The notes under the pieces are model-generated. The model saw only the letters and a list, made by a program, of their open reading frames with translations. It was not told where the DNA came from and made no database searches. Shown piece by piece: positions 27,118-34,215 of a DNA stretch of 37,506 bases (positions within the stretch are counted from its first letter, which is position 1; each line of letters starts with the position of its first letter). This DNA is from Planctomycetaceae bacterium (GTDB taxonomy: Bacteria > Planctomycetota > Planctomycetia > Pirellulales > Pirellulaceae): contig DUDC01000054.1 of the NCBI GenBank assembly GCA_012959465.1, positions 1-37,506 of the forward strand, in the 5' to 3' direction. Both the position numbers and the translations under genes were made by a program.

Positions 27118-27618
27118 GCTGCCGAACGGATTATTTACGATGAGACATCCGTTGGCGCGGAAAACGACTTGGAGCAGGCCACCAATATCGCGCGACATAT
27201 GGTGACCCATTGGGGAATGAGCGAACGTTTAGGGCCGGTCAGCTACAAGGTGTCCGAAAGCGATCCTTTCTTGGGGCGTGAGATTCATCAACAACGTCAA
27301 TTCAGTGAACACACGATGAAGATCATCGATGAAGAAGTGGCGAAATTTCTCCACGATGCGTCGGTCAATGCTGTCGAATTACTGACGGAACACCGCGGGA
27401 AATTGGAGAAGATCACTGAGGCGTTGCTCGAACATGAGGAGTTGGATGAGCGGCAGATCACGGCGTTGATCGGTCCCTCGGTGCATGCTCCGGTCAATGG
27501 CAAGCCGGCATCGCAAACCGCCTCGATGGAGCCGTCAGTGCCACAAGAGACGACCACCGAACGATCCTCCGACTCGCCGGCCACCGACAATGCCGACTCG
27601 TTGGATAAGGAGGCCTAG
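27118..27618 (+). pseudogene. ftsH: C-terminal part of FtsH beyond the in-frame TGA
   Basis: The same frame continues directly after the TGA with AAERIIYDETSVGAENDLEQATNIARHMVTHWGMSE, the normal FtsH protease continuation. D539 of GAENDLEQAT is the expected third zinc ligand. It runs 166 codons to a natural stop, ending in a Ser/Thr/Asp-rich tail as in other FtsH proteins. No convincing ribosome binding site precedes the in-frame TTG (27169), so independent translation is doubtful. The undamaged sequence suggests a sequencing error, a very recent mutation or readthrough, not old decay. Confidence 0.88.
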
Positions 27619-27733
27619 TGGCAATCGTCATGTTAACCCGGTGCGTCAGTGAGGGATGCCGCCAAATCACATTCCCTCCGTTGCGCTTCGGGTTACGAAG
27701 CCTGACTCTACCCTAGGTAGTAGAATCGCCTGC

Positions 27734-28864
27734 ATGGCCAAGAAGAAACAAAAAGGTCGCAAGATCCGCACCGAGTTTCGCAAGAAGTATGAGACTCGGA
27801 CTCGCGATAAGGACCTCACAAAGGTCTATCAGGGCGACGAGGAGGTCGAGGACCTAGACCAAACGCAGCGAGTCAGCGGCAAAGGTGAGTTTACCCGTAA
27901 ACGTACCATTATTGGCGAAGTGGTCGAAGGAGATGAAACGGGGTTTGCCGTTCAGCTGTCAATTGACGAGAGTCTCTGTCTGAAGGGACGGGTGTTGAGT
28001 GTCCATGGTCGCGATAGCCATGTGGCTGGCGAGGATGGGAAGCTCTACCGCTGTGCCATTCGTCGTTTGCTCAAGTCGCTGGCCACAGAGCAACGCCACG
28101 TAGTGGCTGCTGGTGACCGTGTTCTTATTCGACCGGGGACGGGTGACCAGGCATGGATTGAACGCATCGAGCCGCGAACGGGTGTGATTAGCAGAACCAG
28201 TCGCCAGCGTCGGCATGTGATTGTCGCCAACGTCGACCAATTGCTGATTGTTAGTAGCGCCGCGGAGCCCGTGCTGAAGCCTAACCTGATTGACCGCTTC
28301 CTGATCACTGCCGAAAAATGCGGAATCCAGCCGGTGATTTGCATCAACAAGGTCGATCTCGTCGATCCGGCAGCTCTACAGCCCATCGTCGGCACGTACG
28401 CTCAAATTGGTTACCGTGTCTTGCTCGTGTCCGCCGAGAACGGAAAGGGGATCGAGGAACTGCAAGAGGTCGTGTTTGGCAAGCAGAGTGCCGTGGCGGG
28501 CCAAAGTGGCGTAGGCAAATCGACCCTTCTCAATTTGATCGAGCCGGGTCTTGAGTTGCGAGTTCGTACGGTAAGTTCCGAGAATCAAAAGGGACGACAT
28601 ACTACAACGGCCGCGCAATTGATTCCCTTGGCTCGAGGTGGCTACGTCGTGGATACGCCCGGAATTCGACAATTTCAACTGTGGGACGTGGCGCCGGCCG
28701 AACTCGCGCAGTTTATGCCGGACGTGCGGCCCTACGTGAGCCATTGTCGATATCCTGATTGCACACATCGTCATGAAGACTCGTGCGCTGTTAAGGACGC
28801 GGTCGCGGACGGATGGATGGATCCCCGTCGTTACGAGAGCTATTGCCATCTCTTCGAGTCGTAG
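27734..28864 (+). CDS. rsgA: Ribosome small subunit-dependent GTPase A
   Basis: A late 30S subunit maturation factor. The 376 residues show the circularly permuted GTPase order: OB-fold (about 60-130), G4 NKVD (205-208), G1 GQSGVGKST (256-264), G3 DTPG (307-310). The C-terminal zinc site has C338, C343, H345 and C351, the C-x4-C-x-H-x5-C pattern. ATG at 27734 begins a basic tail (AKKKQKGRKIRTEFRKK) likely to bind rRNA; the open frame reaches back to 27656, without support. It lies 115 bases downstream of ftsH. Confidence 0.95.
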   Translation: MAKKKQKGRKIRTEFRKKYETRTRDKDLTKVYQGDEEVEDLDQTQRVSGKGEFTRKRTIIGEVVEGDETGFAVQLSIDESLCLKGRVLSVHGRDSHVAGEDGKLYRCAIRRLLKSLATEQRHVVAAGDRVLIRPGTGDQAWIERIEPRTGVISRTSRQRRHVIVANVDQLLIVSSAAEPVLKPNLIDRFLITAEKCGIQPVICINKVDLVDPAALQPIVGTYAQIGYRVLLVSAENGKGIEELQEVVFGKQSAVAGQSGVGKSTLLNLIEPGLELRVRTVSSENQKGRHTTTAAQLIPLARGGYVVDTPGIRQFQLWDVAPAELAQFMPDVRPYVSHCRYPDCTHRHEDSCAVKDAVADGWMDPRRYESYCHLFES

Positions 28865-29365
28865 ACGGTTCAAATCACCTGGTAGAGCCAAGTGCCACAC
28901 ATTCGCATGGGGAATCCTGCCGACGAGGATTGATGATTGTGTGGGTAGCAACGATTGGTCATTTTTCCCGAACCCTACCAACCATTCCTCTACTGGCATC
29001 GTATTCAACGTGAGTAGATCCCGGGCCCTGCTTGGGGTCTGATTTGCGCCCCAGCGTACCCGACCTGCCAGGATGTTGACTCAGCACGCTGCGATTTCAT
29101 CTTATTTCTGGTTCATGACCACGGAATCGGAAAGTTTCTAAAGTAATCCCCCCATTCGAATCGAAACTAACATTCGGAAGGGCGAATACTTTTACCACGC
29201 TCGGATAGCGTTGTAAGGGTCGACTCCCAACTACTCGCAGGGGGGCCTGTCGAGGACAGTTTGATTGTCTTCAATGGTTGTTTCGGTCGCGGCCCCGCAC
29301 CGAAGCGGCTTTCACCCCGCTGCGAACGCTACTATGCCGAATGGTGGTAACAAGCGGGCGAAGTG

Positions 29366-29387
29366 TTTTAGAACGATTGTTCTGAAA
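29366..29387. promoter_or_regulatory. 22-base dyad, operator candidate
   Basis: TTTTAGAAC, spacer GATT, GTTCTGAAA: the arms match at 8 of 9 positions. It lies about 280 bases upstream of the HTH-receiver gene in an otherwise gene-free region. The symmetry fits a dimeric regulator, but the protein is unknown. Confidence 0.35.
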
Positions 29388-29594
29388 CTTATCCATTTTA
29401 CGGATTTTCGCCAATTAGTTGTTGCCTCTATTGCCGATATTGTCAGTGAGGCGCGGATCAGAGGGAACTGAGCCAAAGCCACGTAGAAGCTATTACCGGA
29501 AGCCCCAACCCAGCTGTTAAGTATTGTTTGGTCACCCACAGCCGAAGCGAAGGACCGACAGACGCTGAACAATGCAAAGCAGGGGGCTGATTTC

Positions 29595-29625
29595 CTTTGT
29601 CAGGTTCCCGCCGGACATGACAAAG
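29595..29625 (+). promoter_or_regulatory. Leader hairpin upstream of the HTH-receiver gene
   Basis: CTTTGTCA (29595-29602) and TGACAAAG (29618-29625) form a perfect 8-bp stem around a 15-base loop, 38 bases before the ATG. It could be an operator for the HTH protein itself or a structure in the mRNA leader. Confidence 0.35.
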
Positions 29626-29663
29626 CTACGACGAGTCAACGAGTGACGAATGGAGAACCTGCG

Positions 29664-30236
29664 ATGAAGGTCTTCACAACTGGACAGGTCGCAAAGATCT
29701 GTAAAGTGGCCCCGCGCACGGTCAGCAAGTGGTTCGACTCGGGTCGCCTAAAGGGATACAGAATTCCTGGATCCCAGGATCGGCGTATCCCGCGTGAGTA
29801 CTTGATCAAGTTCCTTAAGGAGCATGGTATGCCCCTTGGGGATCTAGAAGACGAGGCGATGGCCAAAATCTTGATCGTGGCTCAGGACCAAGTCTTGATC
29901 GAAAACTTGAAGCGTGAATTGCCAGTCGAAAAGTCGTTCAAGGTTGCTGTGGCCGCGAGCGGATTTGAAGCCGGTATTCAAGCGGAAAGTTTCCACCCTG
30001 ACTGTATTATTACCGACTTCTCGATTGGGCAAGTCGAAGCTCTGCAAATATGCCAGAACCTTCGTAAAAACACCGACTTCGGTGACACGATCCTGATCGC
30101 TTTGCTCCCCGACGATGGAAGCACCATGAGCTTTGATCGTTCGAGCATTAATGAGACGTTTAAGAAGCCGTTCGATGCCCGACTTTTGGCCGAACGACTT
30201 CGAACCTTGATCGGTGCCAAAAAGGAATTGGTCTAG
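29664..30236 (+). CDS. HTH (MerR/excisionase-type) DNA-binding protein fused to a receiver-like domain
   Basis: A 190-residue cytoplasmic regulator. Residues 1-58 form a helix-turn-helix of the excisionase/MerR-N type (FTTGQVAKICKVAPRTVSKWFDSGRLKGYRIPGSQDRRIPREYLIKFL). Residues about 68-188 resemble a response-regulator receiver: AKILIVAQDQVLIENLK, the putative phosphoacceptor Asp in CIITDFSIG, and the conserved Lys in FKKPFDARLLAERLRTL. The acidic pair usually found after the first strand is replaced by AQDQ, and the Ser/Thr switch position appears to be Leu, so phosphorylation may be weak or absent. The ATG at 29664 follows GGAG at 8 bases; an in-frame ATG at 29643 is less likely. A strong terminator follows. 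Confidence 0.85.
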   Translation: MKVFTTGQVAKICKVAPRTVSKWFDSGRLKGYRIPGSQDRRIPREYLIKFLKEHGMPLGDLEDEAMAKILIVAQDQVLIENLKRELPVEKSFKVAVAASGFEAGIQAESFHPDCIITDFSIGQVEALQICQNLRKNTDFGDTILIALLPDDGSTMSFDRSSINETFKKPFDARLLAERLRTLIGAKKELV

Positions 30237-30390
30237 ACCATTCCGGCACCGCTTCGCCGTCTTACGGACTTGCCATTTCGGACGGACCCCCGATGTGGAA
30301 AAAATATTTTGGTAAGGGTGGTTGAAAGAGTCAGCCATGGGTAGTCAAGGGTTCCCGGTCCTTGACACCCTTTCCCCTGCCTTTCGAAAC

Positions 30391-30417
30391 AAGGCTGACA
30401 AATTGTCAGCCTTTTTT
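30391..30417 (+). terminator. Intrinsic terminator after the HTH-receiver gene
   Basis: A perfect 10-bp stem AAGGCTGACA/TGTCAGCCTT with a 3-base loop (AAT) is followed by TTTT; the stem ends with two T:A pairs, so the U-run is effectively six. It lies about 155 bases past the stop codon. Confidence 0.85.
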
Positions 30418-30486
30418 CGTAGACGGACTGCCCGCCGTTTTGGCAGCCAATGGCCATGACGGGCCGGAAGCGTGAGCTCGCGAGAT

Positions 30487-30515
30487 TTGCCGATTTTTCG
30501 TGATTTGATTATGAT
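30487..30515 (+). promoter_or_regulatory. Candidate promoter of the Ser/Thr kinase gene
   Basis: TTGCCG (30487-30492), a 17-base spacer and TATGAT (30510-30515, 5 of 6 to consensus). Predicted start is near 30522, about 60 bases before the ATG at 30582. Confidence 0.5.
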
Positions 30516-30581
30516 AGGACGTTGTCTCAGTCGTGCTTTTCGGGTCCCTTTTCTTTTCCTCTTGTTGGGCTGGTCGCAGCG

Positions 30582-33350
30582 ATGGATGACGACACCGTTC
30601 GTCCTGACGCCGATGCGAAGACGGACGACTCTACCGGTAACGAGAGTTTGGGCGACCCATCCGCGGAAGCTCCAACGGTAATTCGCAGCCGCACACCAGG
30701 AATCTCGCGCCGCCCCGGCCTCGATGCGAAACGGCTCCCTGGCCGGGAACTGGTCGGGGTTGAATTGGACCACTACCGTCTTGAAGAACTGGTCGGTGGT
30801 GGTGGCATGGGAAGTGTCTATCGCAGTACTGACCTGGATTTGGGCCGTACTGTCGCTGTCAAAGTCATCTCGGGGGTTGCTAATTCGGAAGAGGCGCTCA
30901 GGCGGTTTAAGACGGAAGCGCAAAACGCCGCCCGCTTGGACCACGATAACATCGCTCGTGTGTACGATGTTGGTGAGACCGAAGACTGGAACTACATTGT
31001 CTTCGAGTACATCGAAGGCGAGAATCTGCGGGAGCGTGTTCTTCGCGCCGGGCCGCTGCCGATAGCAGACGTTCTTCTTTACGCTGTCCAAGTGTCCGAG
31101 GCGTTAGACCATGCCTGGGAACGTGGCGTCGTGCACCGCGACATCAAGCCGTCCAACATCGTCGTGCAGCCCAATGGGAACGTGAAGCTGGTCGATATGG
31201 GTTTGGCCAAGCTGCAACAGACGGGCGTCTCAGCGGACGAGATCACGGCCACCGAAGTGATTCTGGGTACCTTCGACTATATTTCACCCGAACAGGCCAA
31301 AAATGCACGAAGTGCGGATGTGCGCAGCGACCTTTATTCGCTCGGTTGCACCATGTACTTTCTGTTGACGGCGGCTCCTCCGTTCCCTCGTGAGAATGCG
31401 TTACAGAAATTGCTGAGCCATACTGGCGATGCCGCTCCGGATCCGGCCGATCTGCGACCCGACTTGGACCCGGCCGTCACCGTATTGGTACATAAGTTGA
31501 TGGCCAAAGACCCGGATCGCCGGTTTCAGACACCTCGCGAATTCACTGCACAGCTAATCCTTTTATCGACGGAATTGTCGATACCGCTAGGCGGGCGAAA
31601 AACGCGGATCTGGGTCGAACGCCCAGCGACCGACCGAATGTTCTGGCACGCTCACGTCGCCTGGGCCGTCCCATTAACGATCCTGTTGCTTGTGGTGAGT
31701 GGAATCTATTTGACAAGATCTGCCGATTTGGTGTCCTGGCAGCTTCCCGACTATCGGCCGGCGTTGAGTCCGATCGACACGAGTCCAAATAGGGACCGCG
31801 ACGACGTCTCAGTCGATGTGGACAATACCCGTGGGGACGGGGAGACGGACGTCGAGAAGACGACGACAGGTGACGACGGTGAGGAGGTTCCATCCACCGA
31901 TGAAGATTCAAATGATCCGATGTCATCGGAGCGTGCGGTCGATACGGACGGTTCCAATGACAATTCTGGCGACGGTCGCGGCGAAGACACGTCCGTGGGC
32001 GACACAAATGCCGAAAACACGGAACGGGTACAGCCCGGTGCGGTCGATTCAGCGACTCTACCGGCCGACTCCACCAACCGGTCAGACGCTGCGGACAATG
32101 CGGGTGGCGAGATCCCCGCAGGTCGGGGAGCCGACGAGTTGAGCGGTAGTGTTGATGACGTCGAGAGAGTTATTGTGGTATCCGACGAGCCTCCGCTAGA
32201 CGAGGAACTGGACTTATGGCGCACGGACCTCGCTACGGCGATTCGTCTAGCCAACGAGAATCCGACCGTCTCGCGGATTGAATTGAGGTACGATGGACCC
32301 CGAGTTCAACAGCCGGCACGCATAGCGAACAAGCGAGACTTGGTCATCGCAGCAGTGGACGGTTACGCCCCCGCCGTGTTGTTTCGTCCCCAACTGGACA
32401 ACGCACTCGGGACAAAGCACATGCTTGAACTCTCCGGGGCGCACGTGTCTTGGCAGGACATCCCCGTAAGAATGACGTTGCCCACTCTGGAGCCCGCGAA
32501 TGGATGGGCCATTTTCGCTTTGCGGGGCGGCAAGAGCCTGGATGTGGCCAGATCGACGCTGACCGTTGAAAATAGAGATGAGAACGGCATCGTCTGGCAC
32601 TACAATGTCAGCGCGTTTCTGCTCGCCAACGGCGACATTCGCCCGGTGCGAGTGCCCGGCGAGGATGATGTGCCAATGGACCAGTCGCGTCCGGCGATTA
32701 GGCTTTCGGCCTGCATCGTGCGGGGACAGTCGACACTTCTGCGATTGGAAAAGGCGGCTGCATTCAAGTTGACCTGGACGGATGGCCTGTTCGCCTCAGA
32801 TCAGCTGATGTTCGATCTCAATGGTGCCGTCGAAGACCGACAAGTGGATGGAACCATGGAGATCGATTTGACTCGAGTGACGGCCCGAGTGCCGGGTGGC
32901 CTGGCTCGAGTTAATCTGGATGGCCGCATGTTCCCAGTGCCGATTCATCTGGCAATGAACTTCTGCATTTTTATGGCCGAACCGTCGATTCCGTTGGTGG
33001 TGCACAGTGGACTTAGGGACAGTGATGAAGTCGACAAGTTATTGAGAATGACCGGTCAACGAAATGCCTACCCAGCATTGTGGCCAGAAGCGAGCAACCC
33101 GCCACTGCGAGACCGAGTAGCGTGGAGCGTCAGTTCGATCAATTCCGATCCGATTTCGCTCTCCTTTTCCGAGGAGAATCCAACTTGGAACGACTTCGGT
33201 CCCGGCACGCTGGTTGATTGGGTGAAGAAGCTCCCCGACACGCTCCCAGTCCACGAGCATCAAGCGGAGCATTACCTGGTAGCACGCACGGGCACAAACC
33301 CGGCCGAACAGGCTGGTTTCGCCGATGGCGTACTACCACAGAACCCGTAA
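30582..33350 (+). CDS. Transmembrane Ser/Thr protein kinase with extracytoplasmic sensor-like region
   Basis: A Hanks-type kinase of 922 residues from the ATG at 30582. A disordered N-terminus (1-60) precedes the kinase domain (about 64-330): glycine loop VGGGGMGSVY (71-80), K94 in VAVKVI, catalytic H185-R-D187-IKPSN, D205-M-G207 in place of DFG, and GTFDYISPEQ. One membrane segment follows (about 360-378). Outside lie about 160 residues of acidic, Asp/Ser/Thr/Gly-rich linker, then about 350 residues with beta-helix-like features (DLATAIRLANENPTVSRIELRYDG; RDLVIAAVDGYAPAVLF). Substrates and signal are unknown. The open frame extends upstream to 30522 without support. Confidence 0.93.
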   Translation: MDDDTVRPDADAKTDDSTGNESLGDPSAEAPTVIRSRTPGISRRPGLDAKRLPGRELVGVELDHYRLEELVGGGGMGSVYRSTDLDLGRTVAVKVISGVANSEEALRRFKTEAQNAARLDHDNIARVYDVGETEDWNYIVFEYIEGENLRERVLRAGPLPIADVLLYAVQVSEALDHAWERGVVHRDIKPSNIVVQPNGNVKLVDMGLAKLQQTGVSADEITATEVILGTFDYISPEQAKNARSADVRSDLYSLGCTMYFLLTAAPPFPRENALQKLLSHTGDAAPDPADLRPDLDPAVTVLVHKLMAKDPDRRFQTPREFTAQLILLSTELSIPLGGRKTRIWVERPATDRMFWHAHVAWAVPLTILLLVVSGIYLTRSADLVSWQLPDYRPALSPIDTSPNRDRDDVSVDVDNTRGDGETDVEKTTTGDDGEEVPSTDEDSNDPMSSERAVDTDGSNDNSGDGRGEDTSVGDTNAENTERVQPGAVDSATLPADSTNRSDAADNAGGEIPAGRGADELSGSVDDVERVIVVSDEPPLDEELDLWRTDLATAIRLANENPTVSRIELRYDGPRVQQPARIANKRDLVIAAVDGYAPAVLFRPQLDNALGTKHMLELSGAHVSWQDIPVRMTLPTLEPANGWAIFALRGGKSLDVARSTLTVENRDENGIVWHYNVSAFLLANGDIRPVRVPGEDDVPMDQSRPAIRLSACIVRGQSTLLRLEKAAAFKLTWTDGLFASDQLMFDLNGAVEDRQVDGTMEIDLTRVTARVPGGLARVNLDGRMFPVPIHLAMNFCIFMAEPSIPLVVHSGLRDSDEVDKLLRMTGQRNAYPALWPEASNPPLRDRVAWSVSSINSDPISLSFSEENPTWNDFGPGTLVDWVKKLPDTLPVHEHQAEHYLVARTGTNPAEQAGFADGVLPQNP

Positions 33351-33643
33351 GAACCCCGTCTGTAGGCCAGTCGAACGGCATTCTCCATCACATCGTTCAC
33401 TCCTAGCTGTCGTTTGGGCGCGTTCGACTGGATTGTAACTGGTGAGTTGCAAACAAGTTAGGTATGCGATTCGGCTCGTCGTCGGTACAACTTTGCTAAC
33501 CGGTATAAGTCGCCTCCTTGACTTTTTTCGATCGACGCGTTTAGATAGGTTGTTAAACGCTCTACGCCCGATCGAAAAGATATTGAGGTAGAATAGAGTG
33601 ACGCGTGGTTGGTTTTCGTATCGAAGGAATGCCGGAGGTTTCC

Positions 33644-34039
33644 ATGAAGAAGTTTGTCGTCTGTTTGTTCGTCGCTGCGATCGCGTTCAGTTTCACGAAT
33701 TCCGCATTTGCTGTGGGCGCCTTCCAGAAGCAATTCGTGAAGTCGTACACATCGGAAAAAAACAACAAGGATTACTTCGAAGCTGTCGCCAAGGCAAAAT
33801 GCAACGTCTGTCATTATGGCAAGAGCAAGAAGATGCGCAACGACTACGGTGTTGCACTGTCGAAGTTGTTGGACAAAAGTGAATTCAAGACATCGCTCGT
33901 TAAAGCCGATCCCGAGGGTGCCGAGAAGAAGATCTTGGCTGCTTTCGAGAAAGTAGCCAAGATGAAGAACGCCAAAGGCCTTACCTATGGTGAACTGATC
34001 AAAAAATCAGAGTTGCCCGGCACCGCTCCAAAAGAATAG
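33644..34039 (+). CDS. Small secreted protein with one CxxCH heme motif
   Basis: 131 residues. The signal peptide is clear (KKFVVCLFVAAIAFSFTNSAFA), and the ATG at 33644 is preceded by GGAGG at 6 bases. The mature Lys-rich protein has one C53-N-V-C56-H57 motif in AKCNVCHYGKSKKMRNDYG, suggesting a monoheme c-type cytochrome-like protein. The distal heme ligand cannot be assigned. The rest is helical (GAEKKILAAFEKVAKMKNAKG). A strong terminator follows, so it is probably a single-gene transcript. Confidence 0.85.
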   Translation: MKKFVVCLFVAAIAFSFTNSAFAVGAFQKQFVKSYTSEKNNKDYFEAVAKAKCNVCHYGKSKKMRNDYGVALSKLLDKSEFKTSLVKADPEGAEKKILAAFEKVAKMKNAKGLTYGELIKKSELPGTAPKE

Positions 34040-34070
34040 TCCTAGCGGTTCCCCAAAAGCATTCAAAAAG

Positions 34071-34103
34071 CGGTTTGCGAGATTCTCGCAGGCCGTTTTT
34101 TTT
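34071..34103 (+). terminator. Intrinsic terminator of the CxxCH protein gene
   Basis: CGGTTTGCGAG pairs with CTCGCAGGCCG over 11 positions (two G-U) around the loop ATT, followed by eight or nine T. It lies 31 bases past the stop codon. Confidence 0.88.
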
Positions 34104-34105
34104 CG

Positions 34106-34130
34106 TAGGTCACTTTCGCCGAACGTGACC
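34106..34130. repeat. REP-like palindrome, copy 3
   Basis: TAGGTCACTTTCGCCGAACGTGACC differs from copy 1 by one stem base and ends with an extra GACC pairing to GGTC. It starts right after the U-run of the terminator and 22 bases before the long inverted repeat. Confidence 0.65.
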
Positions 34131-34152
34131 AAATGTATGCCGCTGGCGCTGC

Positions 34153-34215
34153 AAGCACGAAGCGCAAGCGAATGAGTACGTCTTCTCGATACTCACTCGC
34201 TTGCGTTTCGTGCTT
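34153..34215. repeat. 26-base near-perfect inverted repeat overlapping the epimerase 3' end
   Basis: Arms 34153-34178 and 34190-34215 match at 24 of 26 positions around an 11-base loop. The right arm lies inside the epimerase gene and encodes its last residues (QARNASE) and the TGA stop. CTCACTCGCTTG of this arm occurs again at 18699-18710, also shortly after a REP-like copy. Confidence 0.75.

Larger units (their letters stand above)
28865..29663. other. Gene-free stretch of about 0.8 kb before the HTH-receiver gene
   Basis: No frame with credible protein composition or ribosome binding site is seen on either strand, and no tRNA or known structural RNA was recognised. The stretch contains a 22-base dyad (29366-29387) and a hairpin-forming sequence (29595-29625) close to the next start codon. 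It probably holds the promoter and leader of the HTH-receiver gene and possibly a small RNA. Confidence 0.5.
30237..30581. other. Structured intergenic region between the HTH-receiver and kinase genes
   Basis: No gene is seen. The stretch holds nested pairings (AAGGGT 30314-30319 with ACCCTT 30367-30372, enclosing GTCAAGG 30344-30350 with CCTTGAC 30360-30366), then a strong terminator (30391-30417), then a candidate promoter (30487-30515) for the kinase gene. GTCAGCC at 30330-30336 can pair with the 5' arm of the terminator. Confidence 0.55.

Noticed and set aside
28376..29008. 210-codon minus-strand frame over the rsgA 3' end
   Set aside because: It mirrors the rsgA coding frame for most of its length, its composition is not protein-like, and no start signal is seen.
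29150..29170. TTCGAATC resembling a tRNA T-loop
   Set aside because: The flanking bases do not form a T stem and no acceptor, D or anticodon arms can be built around it.
29265..29572. Small frames on both strands in the 0.8-kb gene-free stretch
   Set aside because: No ribosome binding site, no recognisable domain, and opposing overlapping frames of similar quality.
33518..33546. TTGACT with 17-base spacer and TTAGAT as promoter of the CxxCH protein gene
   Set aside because: The -35 is good but the -10 matches consensus at only three of six positions, too weak to list as a feature.
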